From: Vibrio cyclitrophicus
GTDB lineage: Bacteria; Pseudomonadota; Gammaproteobacteria; Enterobacterales; Vibrionaceae
Length of the DNA: 64,000 nucleotides
Direction: 5' to 3'
NCBI GenBank assembly: GCA_023206055.1
Contig: CP065366.1
Span: 310,001 to 374,000 of the forward strand
Shown: positions 16,115-24,333 of the stretch, one piece after another
Layout of the letters: each line of letters opens with the position of its first letter
Position numbering within the stretch: the first letter of the stretch is position 1
The notes under the pieces: generated by a model
What the model was told of the DNA's origin: nothing
Databases searched by the model: none
The model's input: the letters and a program-made list of their open reading frames with translations, nothing else
Made by a program: the position numbers and the translations under genes

Positions 16115-17593
16115 TTGATTAATCCCCATACCGTCGATTTTAAAAAGGCTTTCTTAAGCCTTACCGCCAGTTTTTTAGTCGTTTTGGGCTTATTGCTCGT
16201 TGATTCAGCGGAAGAATCAGATAAACAGTATGGAATCGAAAAACAAGGCGTGACACGCTCTTTAGCGGAGCTCACACAGATCATAAATGCACTTGAGTAC
16301 AACATCACGGCGCTTTATCCACTGCATGGGGATACCTACGTATTCTCGCATGAGAAAAAGCTTGAAGGTGAGACGTGCCACTTCACCAGCGAGAAGCAAA
16401 ATGCCCCTCGTTTTGATTTTATGTTCTCTGGCCCTCGCGAGATGTGCAACCCGAAATCGGACCTTTATACCGAAGCGGGTAAGCGCTTGTTCATCGCGCC
16501 GACCATGGCTTATTTTGCCAACACCATTGATACCATCTCTGCGATTTACTTCATTTCAAAAGAGAAGTTTATTATCTCTTCGCCTTCTGATTTTGCCAGT
16601 TACATTAAGGGTGACACCTTTGATTCTGTGGTGAATAGCAGGCCTTATTGGGTGAACACGATTCGCTTTGGCTTAGCTCAAGGGCAGGACCAAGTGGTGT
16701 ATACCGGCCAGTATGATGACTACCTGACAGGTCAGAAAGTGGTGACCTTAACCAAGGGAATCTACGTAAATGGTGAATTTAAAGGGGTATTGGGTGTCGA
16801 TGGGTATGTCTCCAACCTAGTATCGAACCCGACTCATGGTTATAAAATCACCAGCACGCGAGGTGCAAATAAATACGGGTTTATGGATTTCACCTATTCC
16901 AAGCCTCTGTATGTGGATGACATTAATACGCAGCTATATCTGACTATCGAAGAAGATAAGAGTGAACATTTTCTACATATATTGGAGATGGAGAGGATTC
17001 AGCTTTCGATATTGTTGGTTTTGTATCTGCTCTCGGTTTTATGGCTATGGCGCTTTTACACAAGGCAAGAGCACCAGCGTTTAAATGACTTAGCAATGCA
17101 CGACCCACTCACTGGCTTGTTAAATCGACGCGGTTTTGAAGCTCGATTATTGGCACAGGATGAACAGCCGATTGTTGGTGTTGGCGTGTTCGATATCGAT
17201 GATTTCAAAGTCGTTAATGATCAGCATGGCCATAAAGTGGGGGACGAGGTGATTTGCCATGTCGCTCAGTTGATGCTGAACAGCGTTAGACAGCAAGATA
17301 TCGTGGCGCGATTTGGTGGTGAAGAGTTTGTTGTGGCGATTACGGGTGAATCATCTGAACTGCTTTCATCGATCTTTGAGCGAATTCAAAATGACATTAA
17401 CCTACAGAGTTATCGATGCCCAACAGGTGACAAGGTGAATATCTCAGTGTCAGGTGGTGCGACGCTCTACTCTCTGTATAAGTTCGACAGTGTCGGGCAC
17501 TTGTGGGAAAACCAGAGCATTCGTTCGTCTGATGAGCAACTCTATAAGGCAAAGGCTGCGGGTAAGAACCAGGTGTGTATTCACGTGCATTAA
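16115..17593 (+). CDS. membrane diguanylate cyclase (GGDEF) with periplasmic sensor domain
   Basis: A 492-residue protein: an N-terminal membrane helix (residues 12-30), a periplasmic Cache-like sensor (to ~285, with ISKEKFIISSPSDF and SRPYWV), a second helix (~292-312) and a C-terminal GGDEF domain. The active site is GGEEF, so cyclic di-GMP synthesis from two GTP is expected. An RxxD inhibitory site (RQQD) lies exactly five residues before it, predicting product inhibition. No ATG occurs in frame between the upstream stop at 16088 and residue 1, so TTG 16115 is the most likely start. No EAL domain. Stand-alone gene; it probably controls motility or biofilm. Confidence 0.88.
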   Translation: MINPHTVDFKKAFLSLTASFLVVLGLLLVDSAEESDKQYGIEKQGVTRSLAELTQIINALEYNITALYPLHGDTYVFSHEKKLEGETCHFTSEKQNAPRFDFMFSGPREMCNPKSDLYTEAGKRLFIAPTMAYFANTIDTISAIYFISKEKFIISSPSDFASYIKGDTFDSVVNSRPYWVNTIRFGLAQGQDQVVYTGQYDDYLTGQKVVTLTKGIYVNGEFKGVLGVDGYVSNLVSNPTHGYKITSTRGANKYGFMDFTYSKPLYVDDINTQLYLTIEEDKSEHFLHILEMERIQLSILLVLYLLSVLWLWRFYTRQEHQRLNDLAMHDPLTGLLNRRGFEARLLAQDEQPIVGVGVFDIDDFKVVNDQHGHKVGDEVICHVAQLMLNSVRQQDIVARFGGEEFVVAITGESSELLSSIFERIQNDINLQSYRCPTGDKVNISVSGGATLYSLYKFDSVGHLWENQSIRSSDEQLYKAKAAGKNQVCIHVH

Positions 17594-17612
17594 GCGCTTT
17601 CGTAAAAACTCA

Positions 17613-17641
17613 AAGCCTAGTCGTTTGGCTAGGCTTCTTTT
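17613..17641 (+). terminator. Terminator of the diguanylate cyclase gene
   Basis: Stem AAGCCTAG / CTAGGCTT with an 8-base loop, followed by CTTTTTAT. Confidence 0.8.
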
Positions 17642-17704
17642 TATCTCGAAGAATTTGCCTCTAAGATTTAAGTGTCTCTAAGGTAACGTATTTAAAACTA
17701 GAGA

Positions 17705-18193
17705 CTATTTCTTCACGCGACCTTTACGCATCCATTTCTGATGCACACCACGGCGTAGGCTTTGGAAGCTGTTTTCCACTTTGTCGACACCAAGCAGAAT
17801 GACTAGAGCCATTAGCGTGATAATTACCGATTGGGAAAGGTGACCAAGTGCGATCATCATACCTAATGCCGCGAGCACCCAGATGATCGCGGCTGAAGTG
17901 ACACCATGAATCTTGCCATCCAGAGTCATCATTACTCCAGCCCCAAGAAATCCCACACCCGTTATTATCTGACCGAGCACACGAGCTTGATCGAGCGTGT
18001 TAGGGGAAAGGCTAATCGCCATCGTAAGGAAGAAATAAGTACCGCTGATGATCAGAATCGATGTCCTGATCCCTACCGGTTTACCGCGTGTTTGTCGTTC
18101 GATGCCGATTAACGACCCACACAGCATGCATACTGCAAGACCTGCCCAGCTAAAGGGGGCAAGGTTGAGAGCTTGTTCTATAAATTGTGTCAT
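17705..18193 (-). CDS. MgtC/SapB family inner-membrane protein
   Basis: A 162-residue protein with four or five hydrophobic helices and the family signature GSLIGIERQTRGKPVGIRTSILIISGTYFF, followed by GVGFLGAGVMM. It lacks the C-terminal ACT-like domain of long MgtC proteins, so it is the short SapB-type form. MgtC in Salmonella supports growth at low Mg2+ and modulates the F-ATPase; the role of the short forms is not settled. The start is supported by a perfect AGGAGG 7 bases upstream of the ATG. It is a single gene, convergent with the diguanylate cyclase gene and separated from it by a terminator. Confidence 0.88.
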   Translation of the reverse strand: MTQFIEQALNLAPFSWAGLAVCMLCGSLIGIERQTRGKPVGIRTSILIISGTYFFLTMAISLSPNTLDQARVLGQIITGVGFLGAGVMMTLDGKIHGVTSAAIIWVLAALGMMIALGHLSQSVIITLMALVILLGVDKVENSFQSLRRGVHQKWMRKGRVKK

Positions 18194-18404
18194 ATCACCC
18201 CTCCTAAAAATTTAGAATAGAGCCGAGTATGCTAATAATAGACCGGACGATCGAACAAAAACTTTTTGTCTTAACGATTGATAAAGGTGACTTAAAGTCT
18301 AGCAGCCGTCTGTTGTTAAGGTGAAGCTAGGGAAGTTTTTCTTTTGTCGCTTCTCGCTTCTCGATGCTCAAGACGATAAGAAGCGACCATTGCTCGAGAT
18401 AGAG

Positions 18405-19427
18405 TTATTCAATATGCAGATCGAGCGGTGTCTTACTGCTGCGACCGCCGATCTCACGAGTTAACTTAGGTACGAGGTAGCCAGAAACCTCAGAGATTAA
18501 ACCCTTGAAGTGGTGCTTCGCTTCTTCATCTGAAATATAGAAGTGAGCGGCGCCCTGAACCTTATCAAGAACATGCATATAGTAAGGTAAAACACCGGCA
18601 TCGAATAGCTTTTCACTTAATTCTTTCAATGAGTTAGCGCTGTCATTTACGCCTTTTAGCATCACGCCCTGATTAAGTAGAGTCGCACCACTGAGTTTCA
18701 ACTTATGGAAAGCTTGTTTGAGCTCCACGTTGATTTCATTGGCGTGATTGATATGGCTGACCATGACCACATTGAGGCGAGTTTGAGCTAACAATTGGCA
18801 TAGTTCATCAGTCACTCGAGCAGGGATCACAACCGGTAATCGGCTATGAATTCGAACGGTTTTTACATGTGGGATCTGTTCGATGGCATGGATAAGCCAC
18901 TCGAGTTCGCTGTCTTTTGCCATTAGAGGGTCGCCACCCGACAAGATTACTTCGTTGATCTCTGAGTGAGCAGCTACATAATCGAGGCTGGTTTGCCACA
19001 CCGACTTAGAGCCCTTGTTGTCTTGATAAGGGAAATGACGACGGAAGCAGTAGCGGCAGTTAATCGCGCAGCCACCTTTTACGATCATTAGTGCGCGGCT
19101 TTTATATTTGTGCAGCAGTCCGGGGATTGCGTTGTCTTGCTCTTCCAGTGGATCCGCCGAATAACCTTGGTGTACTTCGAACTCTTCGGTTAAAGGTAAT
19201 ACCTGACGCAGTAATGGGTCGTGAGGGTTGCCTTTTTCCATTCGCTCGACAAAACTTAGGGGCACCCGAAGGGCAAATAACTCACGAGCAGCAAACCCTG
19301 CTTGCCACGGTGTTGGGTCTATTTCCAATGCTTCAAGCAGTTTTGTCGGGTCAGAGATCGCATTCGATAGTTGTTTGAGCCAGTTTTGCTCAACAGATTC
19401 GACTTTTCGGGTTATGATATGCGGCAT
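18405..19427 (-). CDS. epmB: EF-P lysine-34 beta-lysylation protein, lysine 2,3-aminomutase
   Basis: A 340-residue radical SAM, PLP-dependent enzyme that converts (S)-alpha-lysine to (R)-beta-lysine for EpmA to attach to elongation factor P. The iron-sulfur motif CAINCRYC (near residue 120) is complete, with GGDPLMAKD downstream. It has the short EpmB length, without the extra domains of clostridial KamA. It is divergent from efp with only 33 bases between the start codons, so the two promoters must overlap the 5' ends of the genes; this arrangement is conserved in many gamma-proteobacteria. Confidence 0.95.
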   Translation of the reverse strand: MPHIITRKVESVEQNWLKQLSNAISDPTKLLEALEIDPTPWQAGFAARELFALRVPLSFVERMEKGNPHDPLLRQVLPLTEEFEVHQGYSADPLEEQDNAIPGLLHKYKSRALMIVKGGCAINCRYCFRRHFPYQDNKGSKSVWQTSLDYVAAHSEINEVILSGGDPLMAKDSELEWLIHAIEQIPHVKTVRIHSRLPVVIPARVTDELCQLLAQTRLNVVMVSHINHANEINVELKQAFHKLKLSGATLLNQGVMLKGVNDSANSLKELSEKLFDAGVLPYYMHVLDKVQGAAHFYISDEEAKHHFKGLISEVSGYLVPKLTREIGGRSSKTPLDLHIE

Positions 19428-19460
19428 TGAAATTAACTCAAAGATGTGGAAGAGAAAATC

Positions 19461-20027
19461 ATGGCGTCAGTAAGCACCAATGAATTCAAAGGCGGTTTAA
19501 AATTCATGTTAGATAACGAGCCTTGCGCAATTATCGACAATGAATACGTTAAGCCAGGTAAAGGCCAAGCGTTTAACCGTGTAAAACTTCGTAAACTGCT
19601 GTCAGGCAAAGTGTTAGAGAAAACATTCAAATCAGGCGAAAGCTTTGAGCTTGCAGATGTTGTTGACGTTGAACTAGGTTACCTATACAACGATGGCGAA
19701 TTCTACCACTTCATGAACAACGAAACATTTGAGCAAATCGCAGCAGACGTAAAAGCAGTCGCTGACTCAGCAAAATGGTTAGTTGAAAATGACGTTTGTA
19801 CTCTAACGTTGTGGAATGATAACCCTATCACTGTTACTCCGCCAAACTTTGTTGAGATCGAAGTAACTGAAACCGATCCTGGCCTTAAAGGCGATACACA
19901 GGGTACGGGTGGTAAACCTGCAACTCTAGCAACAGGCGCGGTCGTTCGTGTACCTCTATTCATCGCTATCGGTGAAGTTGTTAAAGTTGATACTCGTACT
20001 GGCGAATACGTTGGTCGTGTGAAGTAA
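19461..20027 (+). CDS. efp: elongation factor P
   Basis: A 188-residue three-domain translation factor that rescues ribosomes stalled on polyproline stretches. The tip of domain I reads YVKPGKGQAF, with the modifiable Lys34 in place. ATG 19461 is chosen because MASVSTNEFKGGLKFMLDNEP aligns with the family and GGAAGAG lies upstream; GTG 19446 is in frame but would place the start inside the ribosome-binding region. The presence of epmB next door and epmA at 24334 indicates the beta-lysyl type of EF-P modification. Confidence 0.98.
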   Translation: MASVSTNEFKGGLKFMLDNEPCAIIDNEYVKPGKGQAFNRVKLRKLLSGKVLEKTFKSGESFELADVVDVELGYLYNDGEFYHFMNNETFEQIAADVKAVADSAKWLVENDVCTLTLWNDNPITVTPPNFVEIEVTETDPGLKGDTQGTGGKPATLATGAVVRVPLFIAIGEVVKVDTRTGEYVGRVK

Positions 20028-20069
20028 TTTGATTGTATCCATCTTGTTTAAGGTGGCTCAGTGAAATAG

Positions 20070-20096
20070 AAAAGGTCGCTTATCGCGGCCTTTTTT
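20070..20096 (+). terminator. Terminator of efp
   Basis: Stem AAAAGGTCGC / GCGGCCTTTT with one G-T pair, loop TTATC, ending in a T-run. Confidence 0.85.
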
Positions 20097-20125
20097 GTAT
20101 CTGGCGATCAGGAGAAGCGGTAGGG

Positions 20126-20291
20126 GCAGATGCGAGTAAGCGAGATGCGAGATACGAAGAGCTTGAAGGGCAGATGCGCGTAAGCGAGATGCGAGATACG
20201 AAGAGCTTGAAGGGCAGATGCGCGTAAGCGGGATGCGGGATACGAAGAGCTTGAAGGGCAGATACGAGTAAACGAGATACGAAGAGCGGGA
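20126..20291 (+). repeat. R1 family, tandem array with 44-bp period
   Basis: Three near-identical 44-base units (20126-20169, 20170-20213, 20214-20257) plus a shortened fourth (20258-20291). Each contains GCAGATGCG(A/C)GTAAGCG and ends GATACGAAGAGCTTGAAGG. This is the most regular R1 copy in the window, lying between convergent efp and frdD. Confidence 0.93.
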
Positions 20292-20369
20292 AGATCAAGA
20301 GCGAGTGAGTTAGATGTGTGCTATTCGACAAGCAACAAAAAAGCAGAACAAGATAACCCTGCTCTGCTT

Positions 20370-20458
20370 TTAAGCTCTTCGAATCTCGATTACCCGATAC
20401 TCGAATCTGCTTTTAGCTCTTCGATACTCGTTTACCCGAATCCCGAATCTGCTCTTAA
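20370..20458 (-). repeat. R1 family, inverse arm next to frdD
   Basis: Reverse-orientation units (TTAAGCTCTTCGAATCTCG and TTAGCTCTTCGATACTCG) facing the tandem array at 20126. Between them a hairpin AAAAGCAG / CTGCTTTT spans 20338-20372. The unit ends 4 bases from the frdD stop. Confidence 0.85.
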
Positions 20459-20461
20459 CTG

Positions 20462-20848
20462 TTAAATCATAAAGATGAAGATAACAGACAACGCGCTGAT
20501 TAGGCCTGCAACGAAGTAGCAACCTACTTTACCAGCAACACCGACGTGGAACTTAAGGTCGTGCATGCCGTGGTGAAGACGGTGCATTGCGTGCCACATT
20601 GGTAGAGCTAGCGTACCGATGATGAATAGCGCACCGATAATGCTGGTGGCGAATTCAGACACACGCTCGTAGCTCATTGCATCCGCATCGATAATGCCCA
20701 TTGGCACTAAGATACCTAACACTAGAATCGTGATAGGTGTGATCATCGCGAACCAAGTACCGCCAGCGCCAAATAGGCCCCACCAGATTGGCTCATCAGA
20801 GCGTTTAGGATCGTGGTTAACAGGTTTCACTTTGTAATTTGTGTTCAT
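20462..20848 (-). CDS. frdD: fumarate reductase subunit D
   Basis: A 128-residue membrane anchor with three hydrophobic helices. With FrdC it holds the FrdAB catalytic dimer on the inner membrane and passes electrons from menaquinol. It is last in the frdABCD operon, 12 bases after frdC. The sequence (SDEPIWWGLFGAGGTWFAMITPITIL) matches the family; the length is close to the E. coli subunit. Confidence 0.93.
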   Translation of the reverse strand: MNTNYKVKPVNHDPKRSDEPIWWGLFGAGGTWFAMITPITILVLGILVPMGIIDADAMSYERVSEFATSIIGALFIIGTLALPMWHAMHRLHHGMHDLKFHVGVAGKVGCYFVAGLISALSVIFIFMI

Positions 20849-20860
20849 AACGAAAGCTCC

Positions 20861-21244
20861 TTACACCACAACAAGAACGATTAAAGAAATAAAAGCCACC
20901 GCTGCCCACTGAGTCAGTACGATGATTCTCTTATCTACCAGCTTGCCTTTAAGGCGGATTGGCATTACTTGAGGCATCATGCTGAAGAAGGTCTGAGCGT
21001 GCAGTAAGCTGCCTAGCAGTGCCACGATGTTGATACCAACAACGATAGGGTTAGCCATAAAGCTCAACCAACCAGCCCACGCTTCAGGGCCTTTCACTAG
21101 CGCACCCAAACCGAAGGTTAGGAACAGAGTGAATAGAATCAAAGGCAGTACTGTCGCTTCACGTAGCATGTAGAAGCGGTAGAACGGATGGTTGCTCCAC
21201 CACGTTCTCTTCATCTCACGAACATAAGGCTTACGATTGCTCAT
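20861..21244 (-). CDS. frdC: fumarate reductase subunit C
   Basis: A 127-residue membrane anchor with three helices. The N-terminal KPYVREMKRTWWSNHPFYRFYMLREATVLP is the highly conserved FrdC start, including the Glu that takes part in quinol proton transfer. It begins 1 base after the frdB stop, showing tight operon coupling. Confidence 0.95.
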   Translation of the reverse strand: MSNRKPYVREMKRTWWSNHPFYRFYMLREATVLPLILFTLFLTFGLGALVKGPEAWAGWLSFMANPIVVGINIVALLGSLLHAQTFFSMMPQVMPIRLKGKLVDKRIIVLTQWAAVAFISLIVLVVV

Positions 21245-21245
21245 A

Positions 21246-22010
21246 TTATGCCTCCTCTGCTGTTTTTACTTGCGATCCATCAGGCTTGAACATCGAGATA
21301 ACGAAGTCCATTGAAGACTCAACTTTGCCTTGGTTTACTGCCGCTGCTGGGTCTACTTTCTTCGGACATACGTCAGAACAGTAACCTACAAACGTACAGC
21401 CCCAAGCGCCATTGTCGCCATTGATAAGCTTCATGCGTTCAGCTTTACCATTGTCACGGCTATCTAGGTTGTAGCGGTGAGCAAGAGCAAGTGCCGCAGG
21501 GCCGATGAACTCAGGGTTTAGACCAAACTGAGGACACGCTGCGTAACACAAACCACAGTTGATGCAGCCAGCGAACTGTTTGTACTTCGCCATTTGCTCT
21601 GGAGTTTGGATGTTGGTGCCGTCTTCTGGCTTACGGTCGTTACCAATGATGTAAGGCTTGATTGCTTCAAGGCGCTCGATGAACGGCGTCATGTCGACAA
21701 TCAAATCTTTCTCGATTGGGAAGTTAGCCAAAGGCTCAATCTTGAAGCCATTCGGGTAGTCACGTAAGAAGCTCTTACATGCCAGTTTTGGCACACCATC
21801 AACCATGATGCCGCAAGAACCACAAATCGCCATACGACAAGACCAACGGTAAGACAGGTCTTTATCTAGGTTATCTTTGATGTAACCAATCGCATCAAGT
21901 ACCGACATGGTTTCATCAAATGGAACTTCAAAGGTTTGAAAGTGAGGTTCTGCATCGTGCTCTGGGTCATAACGCAGGATTTCAATTTTTTGGATTCGAT
22001 TCGCTGACAT
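21246..22010 (-). CDS. frdB: fumarate reductase iron-sulfur subunit
   Basis: A 254-residue electron-transfer subunit. Cysteines for the 2Fe-2S cluster lie in SCRMAICGSCGIMVDG, for the 4Fe-4S cluster in CINCGLCYAACP, and for the 3Fe-4S cluster in GYCSDVCPKKVD. It links the membrane anchors to the flavin of FrdA. The start overlaps the frdA stop by one base (TAATG). Confidence 0.97.
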   Translation of the reverse strand: MSANRIQKIEILRYDPEHDAEPHFQTFEVPFDETMSVLDAIGYIKDNLDKDLSYRWSCRMAICGSCGIMVDGVPKLACKSFLRDYPNGFKIEPLANFPIEKDLIVDMTPFIERLEAIKPYIIGNDRKPEDGTNIQTPEQMAKYKQFAGCINCGLCYAACPQFGLNPEFIGPAALALAHRYNLDSRDNGKAERMKLINGDNGAWGCTFVGYCSDVCPKKVDPAAAVNQGKVESSMDFVISMFKPDGSQVKTAEEA

Positions 22011-23833
22011 TATGCTTGCTCCTCTTCGCTCTTCTTCGCATTCTCTTCTGCCGCTTTTTCAGCAGCAGCGGCTTTCTCGGCTGCTTCACCGTATAGACGA
22101 GCTTTAGGTTGAGATTTAGTAATCTTAACGCCGCTGTAGTCGATAGTTGGTGCTGCATCTTCGTTGTAGAAAGATAGAGAGTGTTTCAGGAAGTTCACAT
22201 CATCACGTTCTGTGCAGTTGTCGTCTAGACGTTGGTGTGCACCGCGAGATTCTTTACGAAGAATCGCTGAGTGAACCATCGCTTCGGCAACTTCAAGGCC
22301 GTAACCCACTTCGATAGCGTAAAGTAGGTCAGTGTTGAACACTTTGCCTTTGTCTTTAATGCTGATCTTCTTGTAGCGAGCTTTCAGTTCAGTGATTTTG
22401 TCGATGGTTTCTTGCATCAAGTCTTCTTGACGGTAGATACCACAACCCGCTTCCATGGTGTGACCCATTTCAGTACGGATGTCAGCCCAGTTCTCATCGC
22501 CTTCTTGAGCCAAGATACCTGCGATGCGATCTTCAACTGCTTTAACTTGCTTAGCAATAGACTCTTCGTTCCAGCCTTTGAATTCAGCTGCACGTTTCAC
22601 GGCTTGTTCACCCGCTACGCGACCAAATACTACGAATTCAGCCAGAGAGTTAGAACCTAGGCGGTTTGCGCCGTGTAGGCCAACTGAAGCACACTCACCA
22701 ACAGCGAATAGGCCTTTGATGCGTGTTTCACACGTACCGTTAGTTTCAATACCACCCATGGTGTAGTGAACGGTAGGGCGAATTGGGATTGGCTCTTTTG
22801 CTGGGTCGACGTTTACGTACGCTTTTGCTAGCTCACAGATAAACGGTAGACGTTCTTGCAGGTACTCTTCACCAAGGTGGCGAAGGTCAAGGTGTACGAC
22901 ATCACCAAGCGGGTGCTTGATGGTGTTGCCTTTCTGCTGCTCGTGCCAGAATGCTTGAGAAACTTTGTCACGAGGACCCAGTTCCATGTATTTGTTTTTC
23001 GGCTCGCCCACTGGAGTTTCAGGGCCCATACCGTAATCTTGGAGGTAACGGTAGCCGTTCTTGTTGACGATGATACCACCTTCACCACGACAACCTTCGG
23101 TCATCAAGATGCCAGTGCCCGGTAGGCCTGTTGGGTGGTATTGAACGAACTCCATATCACGCAGTGGTACACCGTGACGATAAGCCATTGCCATACCGTC
23201 GCCAGTTACGATGCCGCCGTTGGTATTACAGTGGTAAACACGACCTGCGCCACCCGTTGCTAGAACAACAGATTTTGCTTTGATGGTAACAAGCTCACCT
23301 TCAGACATGTGAATCGCGATTAGGCCTTGTACTTCGCCATCTTCAACGAGCAAATCCACCACAAAGTACTCATCAAATCGTTTGATTGTGTCGTACTTCA
23401 TCGAAGTCTGGAACAGAGTATGAAGCATGTGGAAGCCGGTTTTATCCGCTGCGAACCACGTTCTCTCTACCTTCATACCGCCGAATCGGCGTACGTTTAC
23501 TTCACCGTTTTCTTTACGACTCCATGGGCAGCCCCATTGTTCCATTTGGATCATTTCGCGAGTCGAGTTTTCAACAAAGTATTCAACAACATCCTGTTCA
23601 CATAGCCAGTCGCCACCGCCAACAGTATCGTTGAAGTGGTTATCTAGGCTATCTTCGTCTTTAATTACTGCTGCTGAACCGCCTTCTGCTGCTACCGTGT
23701 GCGAACGCATTGGGTAAACTTTAGAAATCAGTGCTACTTCCAATTCAGGATTAGCTTCAGCCGCAGCGATAGCTGTACGAAGACCAGCGCCGCCTGCGCC
23801 GATGACTGCGATATCTGTGGTAATTGTCTTCAC
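22010..23833 (-). CDS. frdA: fumarate reductase flavoprotein subunit
   Basis: A 607-residue FAD subunit that reduces fumarate to succinate as terminal electron acceptor in anaerobic growth. The dinucleotide fold is VIGAGGAGLRTAIAA; His45 in SHTVAAEGG is the covalent FAD attachment site. It has a start GTG at 23833 with GGAGA upstream. The C-terminus has an Ala/Glu/Lys-rich tail (about 25 residues) that looks disordered. First gene of frdABCD; the long 5' gap holds a promoter-like element and short repeats. Confidence 0.97.
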   Translation of the reverse strand: MKTITTDIAVIGAGGAGLRTAIAAAEANPELEVALISKVYPMRSHTVAAEGGSAAVIKDEDSLDNHFNDTVGGGDWLCEQDVVEYFVENSTREMIQMEQWGCPWSRKENGEVNVRRFGGMKVERTWFAADKTGFHMLHTLFQTSMKYDTIKRFDEYFVVDLLVEDGEVQGLIAIHMSEGELVTIKAKSVVLATGGAGRVYHCNTNGGIVTGDGMAMAYRHGVPLRDMEFVQYHPTGLPGTGILMTEGCRGEGGIIVNKNGYRYLQDYGMGPETPVGEPKNKYMELGPRDKVSQAFWHEQQKGNTIKHPLGDVVHLDLRHLGEEYLQERLPFICELAKAYVNVDPAKEPIPIRPTVHYTMGGIETNGTCETRIKGLFAVGECASVGLHGANRLGSNSLAEFVVFGRVAGEQAVKRAAEFKGWNEESIAKQVKAVEDRIAGILAQEGDENWADIRTEMGHTMEAGCGIYRQEDLMQETIDKITELKARYKKISIKDKGKVFNTDLLYAIEVGYGLEVAEAMVHSAILRKESRGAHQRLDDNCTERDDVNFLKHSLSFYNEDAAPTIDYSGVKITKSQPKARLYGEAAEKAAAAEKAAEENAKKSEEEQA

Positions 23834-23887
23834 AGTTATTCTCCAGTGTGATGCGGAGTATTCCGCTTGTTATTATAAAAAGCTTAT

Positions 23888-23951
23888 TGGTGGCACTTAC
23901 TAATTGGCAGTACTTACTTATTGAGAGCACTTACTAACTAATAGTACTTAA
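23888..23951. repeat. Short degenerate repeats in the frdA leader
   Basis: Four loose copies of a 16-20 base unit containing (G/A)(C/G)(A/T)(C/G)TTACT with TACTTA cores lie in the predicted 5' leader of frdA. No gene was seen in the rest of the 500-base gap up to epmA. Confidence 0.55.
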
Positions 23952-24072
23952 ACGGCATCAACCGCTTATCACCCCTAAGCCTTAAGTGGTAGGTTCAGTG
24001 TACGAGAGGAAGGTATTTTAAAAGTTGATGTATTTGGGTTTTTAGGTCGGTAATGCATATGGGGGCATAGAA

Positions 24073-24124
24073 ATTATAGGTTATGTGACTGCAATCACGG
24101 CAATGAATTGTTGATAACGATTCC
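24073..24124 (-). promoter_or_regulatory. Candidate frd promoter with CRP-like and half FNR-like sites
   Basis: On the minus strand TATAAT occurs at 24078-24073. Upstream of it are a CRP-type palindrome TGTGA-N6-TCACG (24084-24099) and a TTGAT-N4-AT element (24111) resembling half of an FNR box. Oxygen and carbon control of frd is expected from the family; these sites are inference by eye. Confidence 0.4.
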
Positions 24125-24333
24125 CCCACAAGAGGCGTGTTAACGGCTTGTTGAGTATGATTTTTGTTATCAATGTGGATAGCGGCTAAATATTAGTAAA
24201 TGTATTGTAGTACGTAATTTTATGGCTTCATCAAAACAACATGCTGGTTTGATAAGGCAAAGATAGAAGCTTACAAAAGAGACGAAAAGTGGTAATTTTC
24301 GTCGCCTAGAATTCAGTGATATGGAACTTAATA

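Noticed and set aside
18346..18388. Hairpin after epmB as a terminator
   Set aside because: The stem (GTCGCTTCT / AGAAGCGAC) is good, but no T-run follows on either relevant strand; it may be a short R1-like remnant instead.
20126..20291. CRISPR or coding tandem repeat
   Set aside because: Units are adjacent without spacers, and the period is not divisible by three; it is a dispersed non-coding repeat family.
24111..24124. Full FNR box upstream of frdA
   Set aside because: Only one half (TTGAT) matches; the second half is ATTCC instead of ATCAA, so it is listed only as a weak element.
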